Of a DNA stretch of 64,000 nucleotides, positions 23,690 to 35,629 are shown piece by piece. Position 1 is the first letter of the stretch; every line of letters begins with the position of its first letter. Position numbers and translations under genes: made by a program. The notes below the pieces were generated by a model. The model was not told the origin of the DNA and did not search any database. It saw only the letters and a program-made list of their open reading frames with translations. Source of the DNA: Kingdonia uniflora (lineage: Eukaryota > Streptophyta > Magnoliopsida > Ranunculales > Circaeasteraceae); assembly GCA_014058105.1 (NCBI GenBank), contig JACGCM010001954.1, positions 62,001 through 126,000 on the forward strand, written 5' to 3'.

Positions 23690-24060
23690 CAATATGAAAA
23701 ATTATGTCAAGCACATAATGATGATCGATACTGGCAGCGGTATTGAGATCCTCTATTAGAGCACTATCGACCAAATGGGATTGGCCGATCAAGTTATTTA
23801 AAACGACACCAATATTAGTGGATTAAATAGTTCTAAAGACGAGCGAGTAGGGAAGATCATCTTACTTATTGCCGTAAGACCAGCCACCATCGACATCGTC
23901 TTCGATGTGATCAATGCCAAATTTCTTTATCTTGGGATTATGGGCCGTTATTGGATTCATAATATGGAAAAAATTGTTTCCACCTATCATCAAGTACTCT
24001 GCATCAAACACGACGATGGTATCTATGAAATCAGGAGTAGTCAAAAGCTTTCTCGAGCTT
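23690..24060 (+). pseudogene. Aspartic protease A
   Basis: The active-site block reads MMIDTGSGIEILY with a stop directly after it. Further on, IDIVFDVINAKFLYLGIMG, RYWIHNMEKIVSTYHQVL and then IKHDDGIYEIR match the C-terminal half of plant Ty3/gypsy proteases. It lies between gag A and RT A as expected. Two in-frame stops (after EILY and after DQV) make it non-functional. Confidence 0.8.
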
Positions 24061-24179
24061 AAAAAAATACCGTATCTGCAATTCTAGATACCTTTGAAAA
24101 ATATACTGCATAGCAATTACAGCAAGTTCATCACCCCGTTGATCAGCCTTCCATGGAGGAACCCACCGAATACATCAAC

Positions 24180-25640
24180 ATCGATGGACCAGGCAGAGGT
24201 ACTTTCATCGGTATTAAGTTGGTTCAACACGAAAAAGACATTCTCATTCAGTTCTTACTACTAAATAGAGATGTTTTTGCATAGTTTTCAAAGAATGTAT
24301 GGGGTCGATCCCGCCAAGGCATATCACAAATTGGCAATCAACATCAACGTCACCGCAGTGAAATAGGAAAAGCTGCTCTTATCACCACGACTTTGAGATG
24401 AAGTTAACATGGAGATCGAGAAATTAATCAAAGTGGGATTCATTCGATAAACCAAGTATCCAGATTGGATATCCAACATCGTCGCGATCCCAAAGAAGAA
24501 TGGAAAGGTCTGCGTTTGTATGGATTTTACCGATCTCAATAAACATACTTCAAAGGACAGTTTTTATTTTCCCAATATTCATCAGATCCTTGATTCTACA
24601 GCAGGTCATGAACTTCTATCTATGATGGACGCTGCTTCAGGATATAATCAGATTCCACTCTTGGATGAAGATCAAGAAAAGACCACTTTCATCACCGAAA
24701 GAGGACTATATTGTTACAAAGTCATACCCTACGGACTCAAGAACGCAGCTGCAACTTATCAACGATTGATGACTACTATGTTCAAAGCACATCTCGGGAA
24801 AGTCATAGAAATCTACATTGACGATATCTTGTACAAAAGCATACAGTCAATCAATCATATTTAAAATATCAACACAATATTCACCATACTTTTGTCTTAC
24901 AGGATGCATCTCAATTCTGATAAGTGTCAATTCGGAGTACATTCAGGTCAATTTAAAGGCCACCTCATCGGAAAGAAGGGGATTGAGGCTGATCCAGATC
25001 AGATTCGGGCACTTCTTAATATGCCATCTCCAAAAACAATAAAAGACGTTCAGAAACTTGTCGGCAAGATTGCCACTATCAACTGTTTCGTTTCAAAATC
25101 TTCCGACCACTGTCGTTGGCTATTACTATTACTCTGTAGTTGAACCATACGAGGAAAAGTTCAGCCAAATACAGAGGTTCAATAGACATCAGAATGCGAG
25201 GCAGCTTTTTAAGATCTCAAAACCTATTTGGGGAAGTATCCCATCATGAGCACCCCAATAGATAATGAGGAACTGATTATCTACCTCGTAGTTATAGATA
25301 CTTCACTCAGCTCAGTTATCATTCAACTTGAAGGGAAAATTAAGAAACCAGTCTACTTCATTAGTAAAACCCTTACTCCTACAGAAATAAGGTACTCTAA
25401 AATTGAGAATATTCGTCCCACTCTTGTTTATACGTCATAAAAGCTCAAACACTACTTCCAAGCTTATTCAGTCAAAGTCATGACGAACTACCCACTTTGG
25501 GAAGTTTTATCCAAGAAAGAAAAATCAAGAAGAGTGCAACAATGGTCAGTCAGCTTGGGAGAACATGATATCAAGTTTGAACAACGCCATTACAAAAAAG
25601 GGTAGGCCGTGGCCAATTTCCTCACAGATTTTTCAGTGGA
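24180..25640 (+). pseudogene. Reverse transcriptase and first RNase H A
   Basis: RT blocks: IVAIPKKNGKVCVCMDF, DLNKHTSKDSF, MMDAASGYNQIPL, FITERGLYCYKVIPYG and the intact catalytic EIYIDDILYKS near 24820, then a stop. The thumb follows (KCQFGVHSGQFKGHLIGKK, 24892-25100). RNase H at 25228-25640 shows IYLVVIDTSLSSVII, KPVYFISKTLTPTEIRYS and, after a stop, the end ANFLTDF. Stops and frameshifts at about 24300-24450, 24860, 25100 and 25440 disable it. Confidence 0.88.
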
Positions 25641-25659
25641 AGATCCTAAGTGGTAGATT

Positions 25660-26130
25660 ACGTTCCTGACCTTTCAAATGAAGTTACAGAAGATCGGACC
25701 CCCAAAGCATTTGTTGAGGGGGCTGAATGGATTACAAGGAAGGGGTAGAGACTTCTTACAGATGGATCAGCAGGACCTGTAGGGTCAGGAATAGGAATTG
25801 TACTGATTACTCCTTCCAACGATAGAATTGAGAAATCAGTCTGCCTGGATTTTGAGGCCTCGAATAATGTCACCGAGTACAAAGCTCTTATTCACAGACT
25901 CGACCTCGCCCTTGGGCTCGGTGTCCCCGATCTCTCCGTTTATATAGATTCACCACTCATTGTCCACCATTACTATGAGCAATACAAGAAGAATGGCAAG
26001 ATTATCGAATATGTAGCCCTCATTGCAGATAGGATGAGAAAGTTTACGCAAGCAACTCTCAATTATCTTCCTCAAGGCAAAAATAGATATGCCGATTCCT
26101 TGGCATATCTAGTCGAGGTTTTGGGGACAG
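25660..26130 (+). pseudogene. Second (archaeal-type) RNase H domain A
   Basis: After the first RNase H come LLTDGSAGPVGSGIGIVL, FEASNNVTEYKALIHRL, LDLALGLG, VYIDSPLIV and YLPQGKNRYADSLAYL. These are the Asp, Glu, Asp and terminal Asp-containing blocks of an RNase H fold, all retained. It is the best-preserved of the three copies in the window. Its place between RNase H and integrase is a Tat-lineage feature. Confidence 0.75.
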
Positions 26131-26159
26131 AAGCTCGATATCTCCAGATCAAAGTAATT

Positions 26160-27480
26160 TCAACCCCCAATATTGATCGTATTTTTGTATGCACGATCAA
26201 CACTGGGGGCGATAAAGGGGGAGACTACGATTGGCGAAAGCCTTTCTTAGTTTACCTTGGTATCAATAATAAATGTGAAGGACCACTTCCAGCAGATCCG
26301 AAGGAGCACCGATAACTGATAGACAACTCAATGTGCTGCACCAATCAAAATGATACATTGTACTGCCGTTTAGTCATAGAGCCTTACCTTAAGTGCCTCC
26401 CCAAACAGAAAGCGGACGAGATGGTCCGCGATTTACATGAAGGAACTTGTGGCTCTCATGCCACAGGTCGATCACTAAAAAACAAGGCCATTACATAAGG
26501 AGTATTCTGGCCCGGTATGCACAAGCAAGTAGAAGATTACTCACGCAAATGTGATGCATGTCAGTGACATGGAAAGATGATACGCGCCCCTGCGCTCGAA
26601 CTCCATGCAAGCAAGGTGTTTTTGCCATTCAAAGGATAAACACTTCATCTCGTCGGCGAATTTCCTAATTCACAAGGTAACCGCCGCCGCCTCCTCATAG
26701 CTACCGATTATTTTACAAAATGGGTAGAAGTTGTTCTACTCTGTCGAACCAGAGAAGAAGAGATTATCTCTTTTATCTGAGAACACATCATCACTCGGTT
26801 TGGATACCCCCACCCAATTCGCATCGATAATGGGCCCCAATTTATTGGAGAAAAGGTCACAGCTTTTCTCAACCAACACAGCATCATTCACTCACCATCC
26901 AATCCCAACTACCCTCAAGGCAATGGCCAAGCCAAAATCACCAACAAAACTATCGTAGATGCTCAAAAAAAGGCTATACTCTTAGAAAAAAAGAAATTGG
27001 GTTCGCGAACTCCCTCATATCTTATAGGCATATCGTACCACTCCATAATAGTCGACAGGCTGCACTCCATTCCTCCTTGCCTATGGCACTAAGGCTGTCA
27101 TTCCTTCTGAATATCATCACCCATTCAAAGATCACGAGCTAACTGACGAGGAAAATAAGTTTGAATTGGTCTGCAACCTCAATTAGATCAATGAAGCCAG
27201 GGAACTCGTCATCGCTAACCTAGGTCAATGTCACCATATGCAAACCAGTTAGTACAACAAACGAGTTAGAAATTGTACTTTCCAAATCAATGATCTCATC
27301 CTCAGATAAATACCTCAAGACCGCAAAGAGTCTCATGCTGGGAAACTCGCAGACACTTGGGAGGGTCCATTCCTTATCACAGGTCTCTTAGGCCTGGGAT
27401 CATATTACCTCATGATAGAAGAGGGCGTCCACATCTCGAGTCTTTGGAACACTAGGCGACTGAAACGATATTATCATTAG
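26160..27480 (+). pseudogene. Integrase A with lost catalytic glutamate
   Basis: HHCC zinc region: LHEGTCGSHATGRSL ... CDACQ near 26550. Catalytic core: first Asp in LIATDYFTKWVE, second Asp in RIDNGPQFIG. The third block reads GNGQAKITNK, where active enzymes have GNGQAEAxNK, so the catalytic Glu is Lys. The C-terminal domain is readable in pieces and ends SSLWNTRRLKRYYH with a stop at 27478-27480. Several stops interrupt it. Either change alone should abolish strand transfer. Confidence 0.85.
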
Positions 27481-27628
27481 GTCCCTCGCTACTCTATTTC
27501 AATTTCTCGTTTTTATTCCCGAAGTAAGATTTCTATCTCCATCCAATGTACATCCTTTTTTTGAAATCAATAAAACTTTCAAGTTTTCTTTATACATCTC
27601 TCTTCTTTGTAGACAATACATAGATAAT

Positions 27629-28290
27629 ACTAGCTTTCAATCGACATCATTCCAGTTAAATTAAGAATATACTTAGTTTGGCTGACTCTACTAAATCTCC
27701 TGCAATTAGAGCAAGGTAGCACTTATTTTCAAGCAACGGACTCTACCAGAGATAGGATAAAGCAAATATAATACTAGCTTTTATCTCTTTCAATATGTTT
27801 GCGACATTATACCAGCTAAATCAAGAATATACTTGGTTTGGCTGACTCTACTAAATCTCCTACGATTAGAGCAATGTAACACTTATTTTCAATCAACGGA
27901 CTCTACCAGATATAAGATAAAGCAAAAGTAATACTAGCTTTCATCTCTTTCAATATGTCTACAACATCATACCAACTAAATCAAGAATACACTTGGATTG
28001 GTTGACTCTGTTAAATCACCAGTGGTTAGAACAAGGTAGAACTTGTTTTCAATCAAAGGACTCTACCAGACATAAGATAAAGCAAAAGAAAAACTAGCTT
28101 TTATCTATTTTAATATGTCTGCGACATTCTACCAATTTGATCAAGGCTACGCTTGATCGACTGACTTTACTCAACTCAACTCCTAGATTAAAACAAATGT
28201 GATACTAGTTTTCAATCGAAGAGCTCAGCCAGACATAAGATAAAGCAAAGGTAAAACTAGCTTTCATCTCTCAACATGTTTGCGGCACAT
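27629..28290. repeat. Tandem array, ~144-163-bp unit, about 4 copies
   Basis: ACTAGCTT starts at 27629, 27773, 27933 and 28093, and a fifth start is at 28256, giving spacings of 144, 160, 160 and 163 bp. Each unit carries CTCTACCAGA and AAGATAAAGCAAA plus a TTGGCTGACTCTACT block. It sits between the integrase end and the aORF end, the same place as the 193-bp array of the left element, but the unit sequence is unrelated by eye. Confidence 0.9.
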
Positions 28291-28291
28291 A

Positions 28292-31200
28292 TTATTTCTT
28301 TTTCAGGTTTTTATACAACCACTGCAATGCAGTTTTTTCTGTTGTGGGGATGTCAGCTCCGCTTACCCCTACAACAGGAGGTCGACTAGCCATGAATTCA
28401 CAAGCTTGAGTAGTTACAACAGTCCTGCCCTCCTCTATCAATTCAACAGTTTGAGGGCCTAGATTTGTTCCCATGGAGCCAGTGCAATCTCCTCGATCTA
28501 TATCAACCTTGTAGAAACATGCCCTTTTTGACATACAATCAAACAAGGAATCTCTCTCTAACTCAATTCTTTTAACTTCTTCTACAAAATAAACAATTAC
28601 AGACCTCTGCAAGTTTGAATGCAAGGCCTGAGTCACAACTGAGTAAAACAAAGCCGTCCTCGCCTTCTGAAGGCGATCTTCTAACCTTTGTACTTAACTT
28701 TTTGACTCTCCAATACTCTGTCTACCCAATCTATAAAGGCAATGCTCTCTATAGATTTTTTGTTAGCTTTTGTTGACTCAGCTCTATTAATCACCTCCAA
28801 TTCAACAACTTGAGTACGAAGTGTCTCGATCTCTTTCTTCAGTTCGTTCACATCTGGAATTTAATTTAATAATTCTACTTTGTCACTTATCACAATCTCC
28901 TTTAATCTGATAACACTCTCTAACTCTCTCTCCTTGGTGAGAGCAGTGTCCAAATTTTTTTCACACGTTCGTAATTGCTCTACCCCTTTGGGCACATATC
29001 CTTGAATCCGAGCAACATCTCCCTCCAACTCCCTTATTCGAGCTGATAAACTAACACCATCGCCTTAAACAAGAAAGATTTTGCCATCATTTTTCTTCCC
29101 CTTTGAGCGCTCCCCAACCTCAGTATTCCTGGCACACAAGTTGACCTAATCCAATTAGGCTTTCAGGTGTACCACCCTTTCATTCAACTTATTACATCTT
29201 CACTGAACTTTCCAAAATTCTATGTCCTTTGCAGAAAAAGTTGTAGTCAATTGCTCAGCTGCCAATTCCGACGTTGTTAGCTCATCTCGAACTCCCTTTA
29301 TGTCGTTATCTTTATCAACTAGCTTCTTCTTTAATCGCCCCATTTCGCTCCTGCTATTCGCCAAATCAGTTTGAATGCGTTCTTGATTATAAATTTTCTT
29401 TAAACAGATCATTTCTCAAACCAGCCACCAACCGATTTAACTTTTCCTCTGATCCTTCAAAAGCCTGTATACGATAACGGGCCATGTCTGCCTCCTTGTT
29501 ATTTACTAACAGTGTGTCATTCTGGTTTTTGAGTTTCTCTTCATGTTCTTTATAACTCCTCGAACTCTTTTTGCCCTTTCTGAATTTCGGCATCCTTCTC
29601 ATCGATCTGCCAAGTTAGGTCGACAACTCTCTACGTGGCCTCAACAAACTTGAAGTGTACCTTCAAATGATGGCCTTCCCTATCCTCAATCGCCTTTCTC
29701 ATTCTCACAAACTCCCCTGCAAACTCCTGGTTACATTGGAGAGCTTCATCTTTGCGTAGGCGAGCTGACTCAAATTCGACCTGCACATTACAAATATATT
29801 GTATCAGCTCGATTTAGAACATCCATCACTAAATTTCTCATTTCTAACGAGATATCTATTTTTTGACATTCACTGTGTAAAACTAGTTCTGAATTTATGG
29901 TCGAACTATAATCTCGGATGGATGCTCCATAACATATATTCGCAAATCTAGGGTACGCATTCTCTATACTCGAGTATGCCAAAATCTAAATTATTTTATG
30001 TCTGGCACCATTCCAGTACTGGTTGCCCCTAAATCGGTAATGGGTTACTGGTTTGTCTCTACATTCTATTCATTACTTTATAGCTCTATACTAATGAAGC
30101 ATACGAATCAAAATTTCTTGCTCTATTCCAACCTACTGTCTGCTTGCGAAGACAGCAGGGACATTGAGGTCATTCTCTCCTTAGCAAGCTCAACCTCTAA
30201 ATCATTTATTCGGAAGCGTATGTCCTTACGTTCCTACAGCAAGGTTTACAAAAAAAAATGACTTAGCCTACAAAATTCTATCCAACATATGTCCAACCAA
30301 TTTATAAACATCCCAAAATATTCATACAATCATAGTACATTAAAACTATCCTACCTTCTCAGTTTCAGTCGTCGAGCGTTCAATGTCATCTTTATGGTTA
30401 TTCCTTGCCGTCTGAGGAGACATACCATACAATTCATCAACCACCCCAGCAACAACACCTTCAAACTCTTCATCCTCTTCCCCTACATAGGTGTTGGCCC
30501 TAATGGCATCCACCTCCTCATCAGAGTATCCTTTGGACATAAGGTGATGCCCAAGCCTGTCACGCTCAGCTCCCACCTTCTCCAAGTCCACGCTCGCATC
30601 TGCTTGCAGCCTATTAATCTCAACAACTTGGGAAGCCTTCAGGGCCTCCAGCCGCTTCACCCCCTTGCTCAAATCATTTTTCAATCGAGCTATGCTCCTT
30701 TCGAGCTCATTCTTCTTCCTCTTCAGCTCCGCTCTCTCATCCTCGACCCCGAGGCATATTCCTTTCATCAACTGAGCAGCCTGCAAAAGATTAAACAAAT
30801 CGACCTTATTGATTAGCTCAAATCATAGTACAAAATCCATCATAAACAAATACTAGAGCATATTAGCCTACCATTTTGCTCATCTCCTCCTCTCTGCAGA
30901 AAGCTGCCAACCTTGCATTCTCCTCTACCTTTTTCCAATCGTCTTCCACATCAGGTTGATTTTCTATGACCTTCCCACTAGACAATTCAAAAGGTTCGAC
31001 CCTTCTCTTTTTTGCCTTTTTTTCAGCTACACCACTTCCCGAGATCCCTGCAACGGTAGCACGCTTCAGTGGTTGCCTTTTGGGGAACGTTCAAGCTAAT
31101 TTTCTCGACGTAATGGACTCAGACAATCCTTTGTCCATTTCAGGGGTCTTCTGCAAGCTAGCTTGCTTTTCTCCATCAGTCCCTTTCTTTTTGCTGCTGT

Positions 31201-32178
31201 CAGCGCTCCTCATCAGCCTTGTCGACTGAGATTTATAAACTTTTTTAACTTTGCTGTTAACACGCTTCTTCCTGCTAATACCAAGATCTTCTAATACAGC
31301 CTCGAGCTCAGTCTCATCTAGAATGACTTTATCCAACAATGACTTTTTCCTCTCCACCTATGATTTAGGACCTGTCATATGCACAACATGAACATCAACA
31401 AACATCGTACAATTTCAACTATCAATCTTATACATTATTCATTGTTATACTTACATTACTTTACAGTTCAAAACAGAAGTTCCATGGGTTCTTCATCATC
31501 TCTCTGAAGATAGCCACCATTCAACCATATCATATTATCTTTCCAAGTCCAACCTGCTGAGTTCAGATCGAAGAAGCAAAGTCGAATTGCCTTCGTGCAA
31601 AAATAAACCCCTCCACTTGCACCAAAAAAATTTACACCATAAAAATGCAACACATCCTTAGGGGAAATCCTCTTCTTTCTACCCTGTCCTTCCCACTGCA
31701 AGTTAAAAGCTTCACAAACACTTATTGCCTCCCATATGTTCCCATTCATTTGAACGGGACATTTACCGATAAGATTCATAATCCTTTTCGCCAGATTGCT
31801 AAGGGGAAGACTCAACCCATACTCTAACTGAGACAGGTAACACAAAAAACCCTCCGAGAGTTCGGTCTGGACATCCCTATTAAAGTACTCAAAATATATC
31901 GATTCATCTAAACCCCTATCCTTTTTTTCCTTCTCTGAATCAACCAGCAAATAAAAGTATTCATCTCCCGTTACTACAGTATAACCCCTAAATTACCTAT
32001 CGGCATACTCAATACTGTTCCCCCATCTACCTTCTGCAGAAACCTTGGCTTTACAGAACTCTCTAAAAGTATCTGAGCAAAGAGGGTAGGATACCAATCA
32101 TCCAGGGAAGCCTGGAAATTGATCAGCACCTACTTCTTCCTCACCTCTGAACGCTTCAATCTCAAACTCAGTCGCCAT
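28292..32178 (-). pseudogene. Antisense aORF A: gypsy-type transposon domain plus long coiled coil
   Basis: Read on the minus strand from ATG at 32178 (MATEFEIEAFRG). An N-terminal globular block at 31950-31468 holds LSQLEYGLSLPLSNLA and CPVQMNGNIWEAISV, resembling the putative gypsy-type transposon domain. A Lys-rich segment (31357-31091) follows, then a coiled coil at 30789-30357 preceded by a good splice acceptor (CTTTTGCAG) and ending EKVG at a GTAG donor. More coiled coil lies at 29602-29200 (RYRIQAFEG, RIQTDLANSRSEMG), and the C-terminal part at 28651-28292 has RGDCTGSMGTNLGPQTVELI. Introns are likely. It closely resembles a protein family annotated in many asterid and other dicot genomes (from memory). 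Stops occur near 32090 and 31980 and between coil blocks. Function unknown. Confidence 0.7.
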
Positions 32179-32515
32179 ACTAGAGGTCAATGCCTCACTT
32201 ACAGGGGAGTTCCTTATCTTAACTACAAGTAAGAATTTTTATCCTACACAACACTCCACACGATCGACCTACACACAGGTCCATGTATCTATTATTATCC
32301 TTTTATATGCGTCAACCATATTCAAATATCTTTCATATCTCTTATAACAAGCAAATTTTTGTAGATTACTATAAATAGTAATTTATCACTATCCTAGCAA
32401 TACAAAATTAATTTTCAAAAAACACATAAAACGTCACATATATCTACTAACCTTCTATATCGGAGTGAGAATTTGAGGCAGTGCCGTATCCTTTCCTCAT
32501 CACGCTGCTATACAA

Positions 32516-32896
32516 CTACCTTCGCGACTCAAATTCAGTAACTCTCTCAAAGTTTGACTGATGATCCCTCTTGCTCGAGTCTCCACAAGTTCCAATACTA
32601 TTTTTACCTCTCTTTTTCCTTCCTCTCTCACTGCTCTTCAAGTTTTCAGAAGTTGAAAAACGTTTGATTGACGAAGATGAAGCAGTATTTATATTTTCTT
32701 TCTCTAACTGTTGGCAGTTATTGAGCCTCACACGAGTTATCCATGATTTTAGAACCAAGGCATCCCTTCCACTATCCATATCTGACGTCTTGCACCTTTT
32801 TGGTACAAACGCCTTCATATTATTACCCTTTTCCTCATATTTTAATCTATTTTTATCTCTTTCTTCAAAATCTTCCTCTGACCTCGCCCCACTCAT
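32516..32896 (-). CDS. Unidentified basic, Ser-rich frame upstream of aORF A
   Basis: An open frame of 126 codons starts with ATG at 32896 (MSGARSEEDFEER) and is rich in Lys, Arg and Ser. A CACGTG lies at 32976-32981, about 80 bases upstream, and a weak TATA-like CTATAAG near 33001. It could be the first exon of aORF A or a leader-region frame. I recognise no domain. The upstream frame at 33489-33220 is also open, with a coiled-coil-like composition, and is equally unidentified. Confidence 0.3.
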   Translation of the reverse strand: MSGARSEEDFEERDKNRLKYEEKGNNMKAFVPKRCKTSDMDSGRDALVLKSWITRVRLNNCQQLEKENINTASSSSIKRFSTSENLKSSERGRKKRGKNSIGTCGDSSKRDHQSNFERVTEFESRR

Positions 32897-33489
32897 AATG
32901 ACTTATTCTTTGTACGTAATTGAGTTTTCACAACTTCTCACTAGGGACAAAATCAGAACCTCCCTACTTTTTTTGCACGTGCTTCTTCTTCTACTCTTAT
33001 AGTAACCATGACTTCATTTCCAAAGTTACCGTAATAGAGTTTCAAATATTTTCAAGTTCATTTTTACACAACAGTCACAAACAACATTCACAAAAATAAA
33101 GGATCTATTCAGCAAATTATTTTAGATTATTTAAACTCAAAACAATCTTATTTTGTCACCCTATTTTATATCCACTCCATGCACCTCACATATAATTCCA
33201 TCAGAAATAGCTTGGTCACTTAGAAACCACATCCAACCGGTGAACCTACAGTATTACTCATATCCTCAAATTTGATCTCCACCTCAGTAATCAATCTAAC
33301 AACCTCTACTCTATATGCAAGATCCCTCACCAGTTCACGAAAAAATCTTTCAAAGAAAAATTGAGCATACTCAAGTTCCCTGTCCCTTGAATCTAATCCT
33401 TGGAGCTGACACTCCCTCATTGGAAACGTAGCATCATAACCCAATAATCCAAAAAATATCTCCTGTACTTCTGTGATCTTTATGGCCAA

Positions 33490-35049
33490 TCATTCTTCAG
33501 CGGTACTACGAATCCTCTGGGATTGAGTGTGTACCATTCCTATCTCTTCCCCCATATTCAGATATCTTTTTACCTTATTTATATATTTTTTACTACCTAT
33601 TCCCTTCAAAAAGTATTAATATCCTTTAATCTCGCAACAATAACACCAAAATCTTGTGAGAATAATTTTTACTTATCAGTTCCATTCGAACTTAATCATT
33701 CCGAATCTTTTCACTTCAAACTTATTCTTTCTAGATTTTAATTCCTCGTTGAAGTCGAATCTTCAGTTTTAAAATTCCTACAAGTTTTTTTCTCCCCCAC
33801 ATTTCCAACACACAGGCTGAATCGTATTTACATCTTAAACATGCTTTATTACATATATATCTCAGTTTGAATGTTACAAGTATTTGTACTTTCTATACTC
33901 ATACATTCTTCAGATCATACAGCTTAATTTCTAAGAGCTATCCTATATCTATATCAGTACGAAAATTAGATAACAAATTGTATTCATGTCAAAACAGTTT
34001 GTGATTTCTTTTACATATAACAAGTCTTTCAAGTACTCAATAATAGGTATTTATAGATAATTAGATTTTCAATGTTTTTACAGGTAACAGGTCATTCAGG
34101 TACTCCGACACATCAAGTCATTAAGTTTGTCCTGCTTCAGTAATTTTTTACCCTGATGCAAAGTAGAAATTGGAAACAGCAAGAATCCTTGCTCCAATGA
34201 GTCTGGTCGAAGTCTAGACGAACTTTAAATGGAAATTATTAAAGCAGAAGACTCAGTGCTTGAATTAACCTTTCAAACTAAAGGTCATCTTAGCGCCAAA
34301 AGGCAATGGAAATGTAGAAGCAGACTTCCACTGTTCATCTCCCTCCTCCACTACCATCACCACCTCATCTAAAACCACCACCACCATAGAGTTGGTAAAG
34401 ATAAAGAGGGCCCGACCTTAGAAACCATTACGACACAAGAAATCAGCGCAACTGCCCCGCAGTCACGCCTATCCCTGCATCTGCCTCCCAAACCTTGTCC
34501 TCCACAAGAATGCGAAGACAAACCCAACGTTGCTCGCCTGTTAAGATAACGTGGTGAAATCTCCATTTACAGTAAAATTCTTCCTTAACTTTAGTCGCTT
34601 TGTCTGCCGACATACCTACAGGAGCAGGAACAGGATCCTCCAAAGAATGGTCCCCAAAAAATCTCAACTTCAGCCTCTAAATTTTTGAAGCAATTCTCTC
34701 TTAAAGAACCATCCTACGAGTCTTCACCATCATTAAAACTTACAGAGAATTTGGCAACAAACCACATCGTACTTTGTCACAATCTATGGTACTGGTACCC
34801 TTTATATAACCCTATATTTATTGTGCAGGTACATTTTCCCAAGCGTCATCATTCAGTAAGATGTAACTCTTCAAACCTTAACTATCACGTCCAACAATTC
34901 CCATCAACATTCAATGCAGATATATCCTCCTTTGACACGCGCATTTTCCATGCAGTCAACACACATCATTACTTTTTTCTAAATTCAAATTTCTAACCCG
35001 AATACATGTATATCTGAATCCTTTCTCAACCAAAGCCACTCGTGACATC
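33490..35049. other. Non-coding 3' part of the inner element up to the polypurine tract
   Basis: Mostly AT-rich and without recognised domains. A slightly GC-richer patch at about 34320-34680 contains two overlapping minus-strand frames (for example 34667-34443, with EEFYCKWRFHHV and ILVEDKVWEADAG); I cannot identify it and it may be coding debris. Confidence 0.4.
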
Positions 35050-35066
35050 AGTTGTGAGGGGGCGAT
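35050..35066 (+). other. Polypurine tract of the inner Tat element
   Basis: AGTTGTGAGGGGGCGAT lies immediately before a sequence starting TGTGGGGGCC. A purine-rich tract directly 5' of an LTR is the plus-strand primer of LTR elements. The outer element has a weaker counterpart (GAATGAGGTGAT) before 42723. Confidence 0.7.
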
Positions 35067-35609
35067 TGTGGGGGCCTATCCCTCAATCTTACCTAAAATT
35101 GAGTTGTTCCCAGTTTGAATTACCTCAATATCAGACTCACGCATTCTCCACACAACTTCTTTAGCCAACATTACCACATATTCCACGAACTGAAGAAGAA
35201 CGTGGGTCGAGCTCAAATCAAAAAACCTAAACAAGTCAAAACCACTTACTTCTCATGAACTCAACAGTTACTCAGTCAATAGCTACTGACCACATTGTTC
35301 AGAGAATGTGCTCTAGCACGATAAAGAACTGTGGAAGAGGCCTATATAAAGAAAAGGTTTCAGAAGAGACAGGGACCAGAAAAATATATGAGAAAATACT
35401 AGGAAGACTATATCTTCTTAGATTCTCAACACTTCAAAAATTTTATTCACAAGATTAAATGTTTCTAAATCTAGAAATAACTTGTAATAAGATACTATCA
35501 GCCTCAAGCAATAAAAATTACTATTACAAAACCTTCAACACAAGGTCGCGGTTTTTAACCTATTCATAGGTTTTCCACGCTAAATACCTGTGTCATTTAT
35601 TGTTTAGCA
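35067..35609 (+). repeat. 3' LTR of the inner element (second LTR family)
   Basis: It begins TGTGGGGGCCTATCC after the polypurine tract, has a TATA box (GCCTATATAAAG) near 35340, and ends close to TGTTTAGCA at 35609, where coding similarity of pol B starts within about 30 bases. Length is about 543 bp. It does not resemble the LTRs at 20401 and 42723. No second copy is present in the window, so its exact end is an estimate. Confidence 0.6.
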
Positions 35610-35629
35610 GATTGTAGTCACATGTACAT

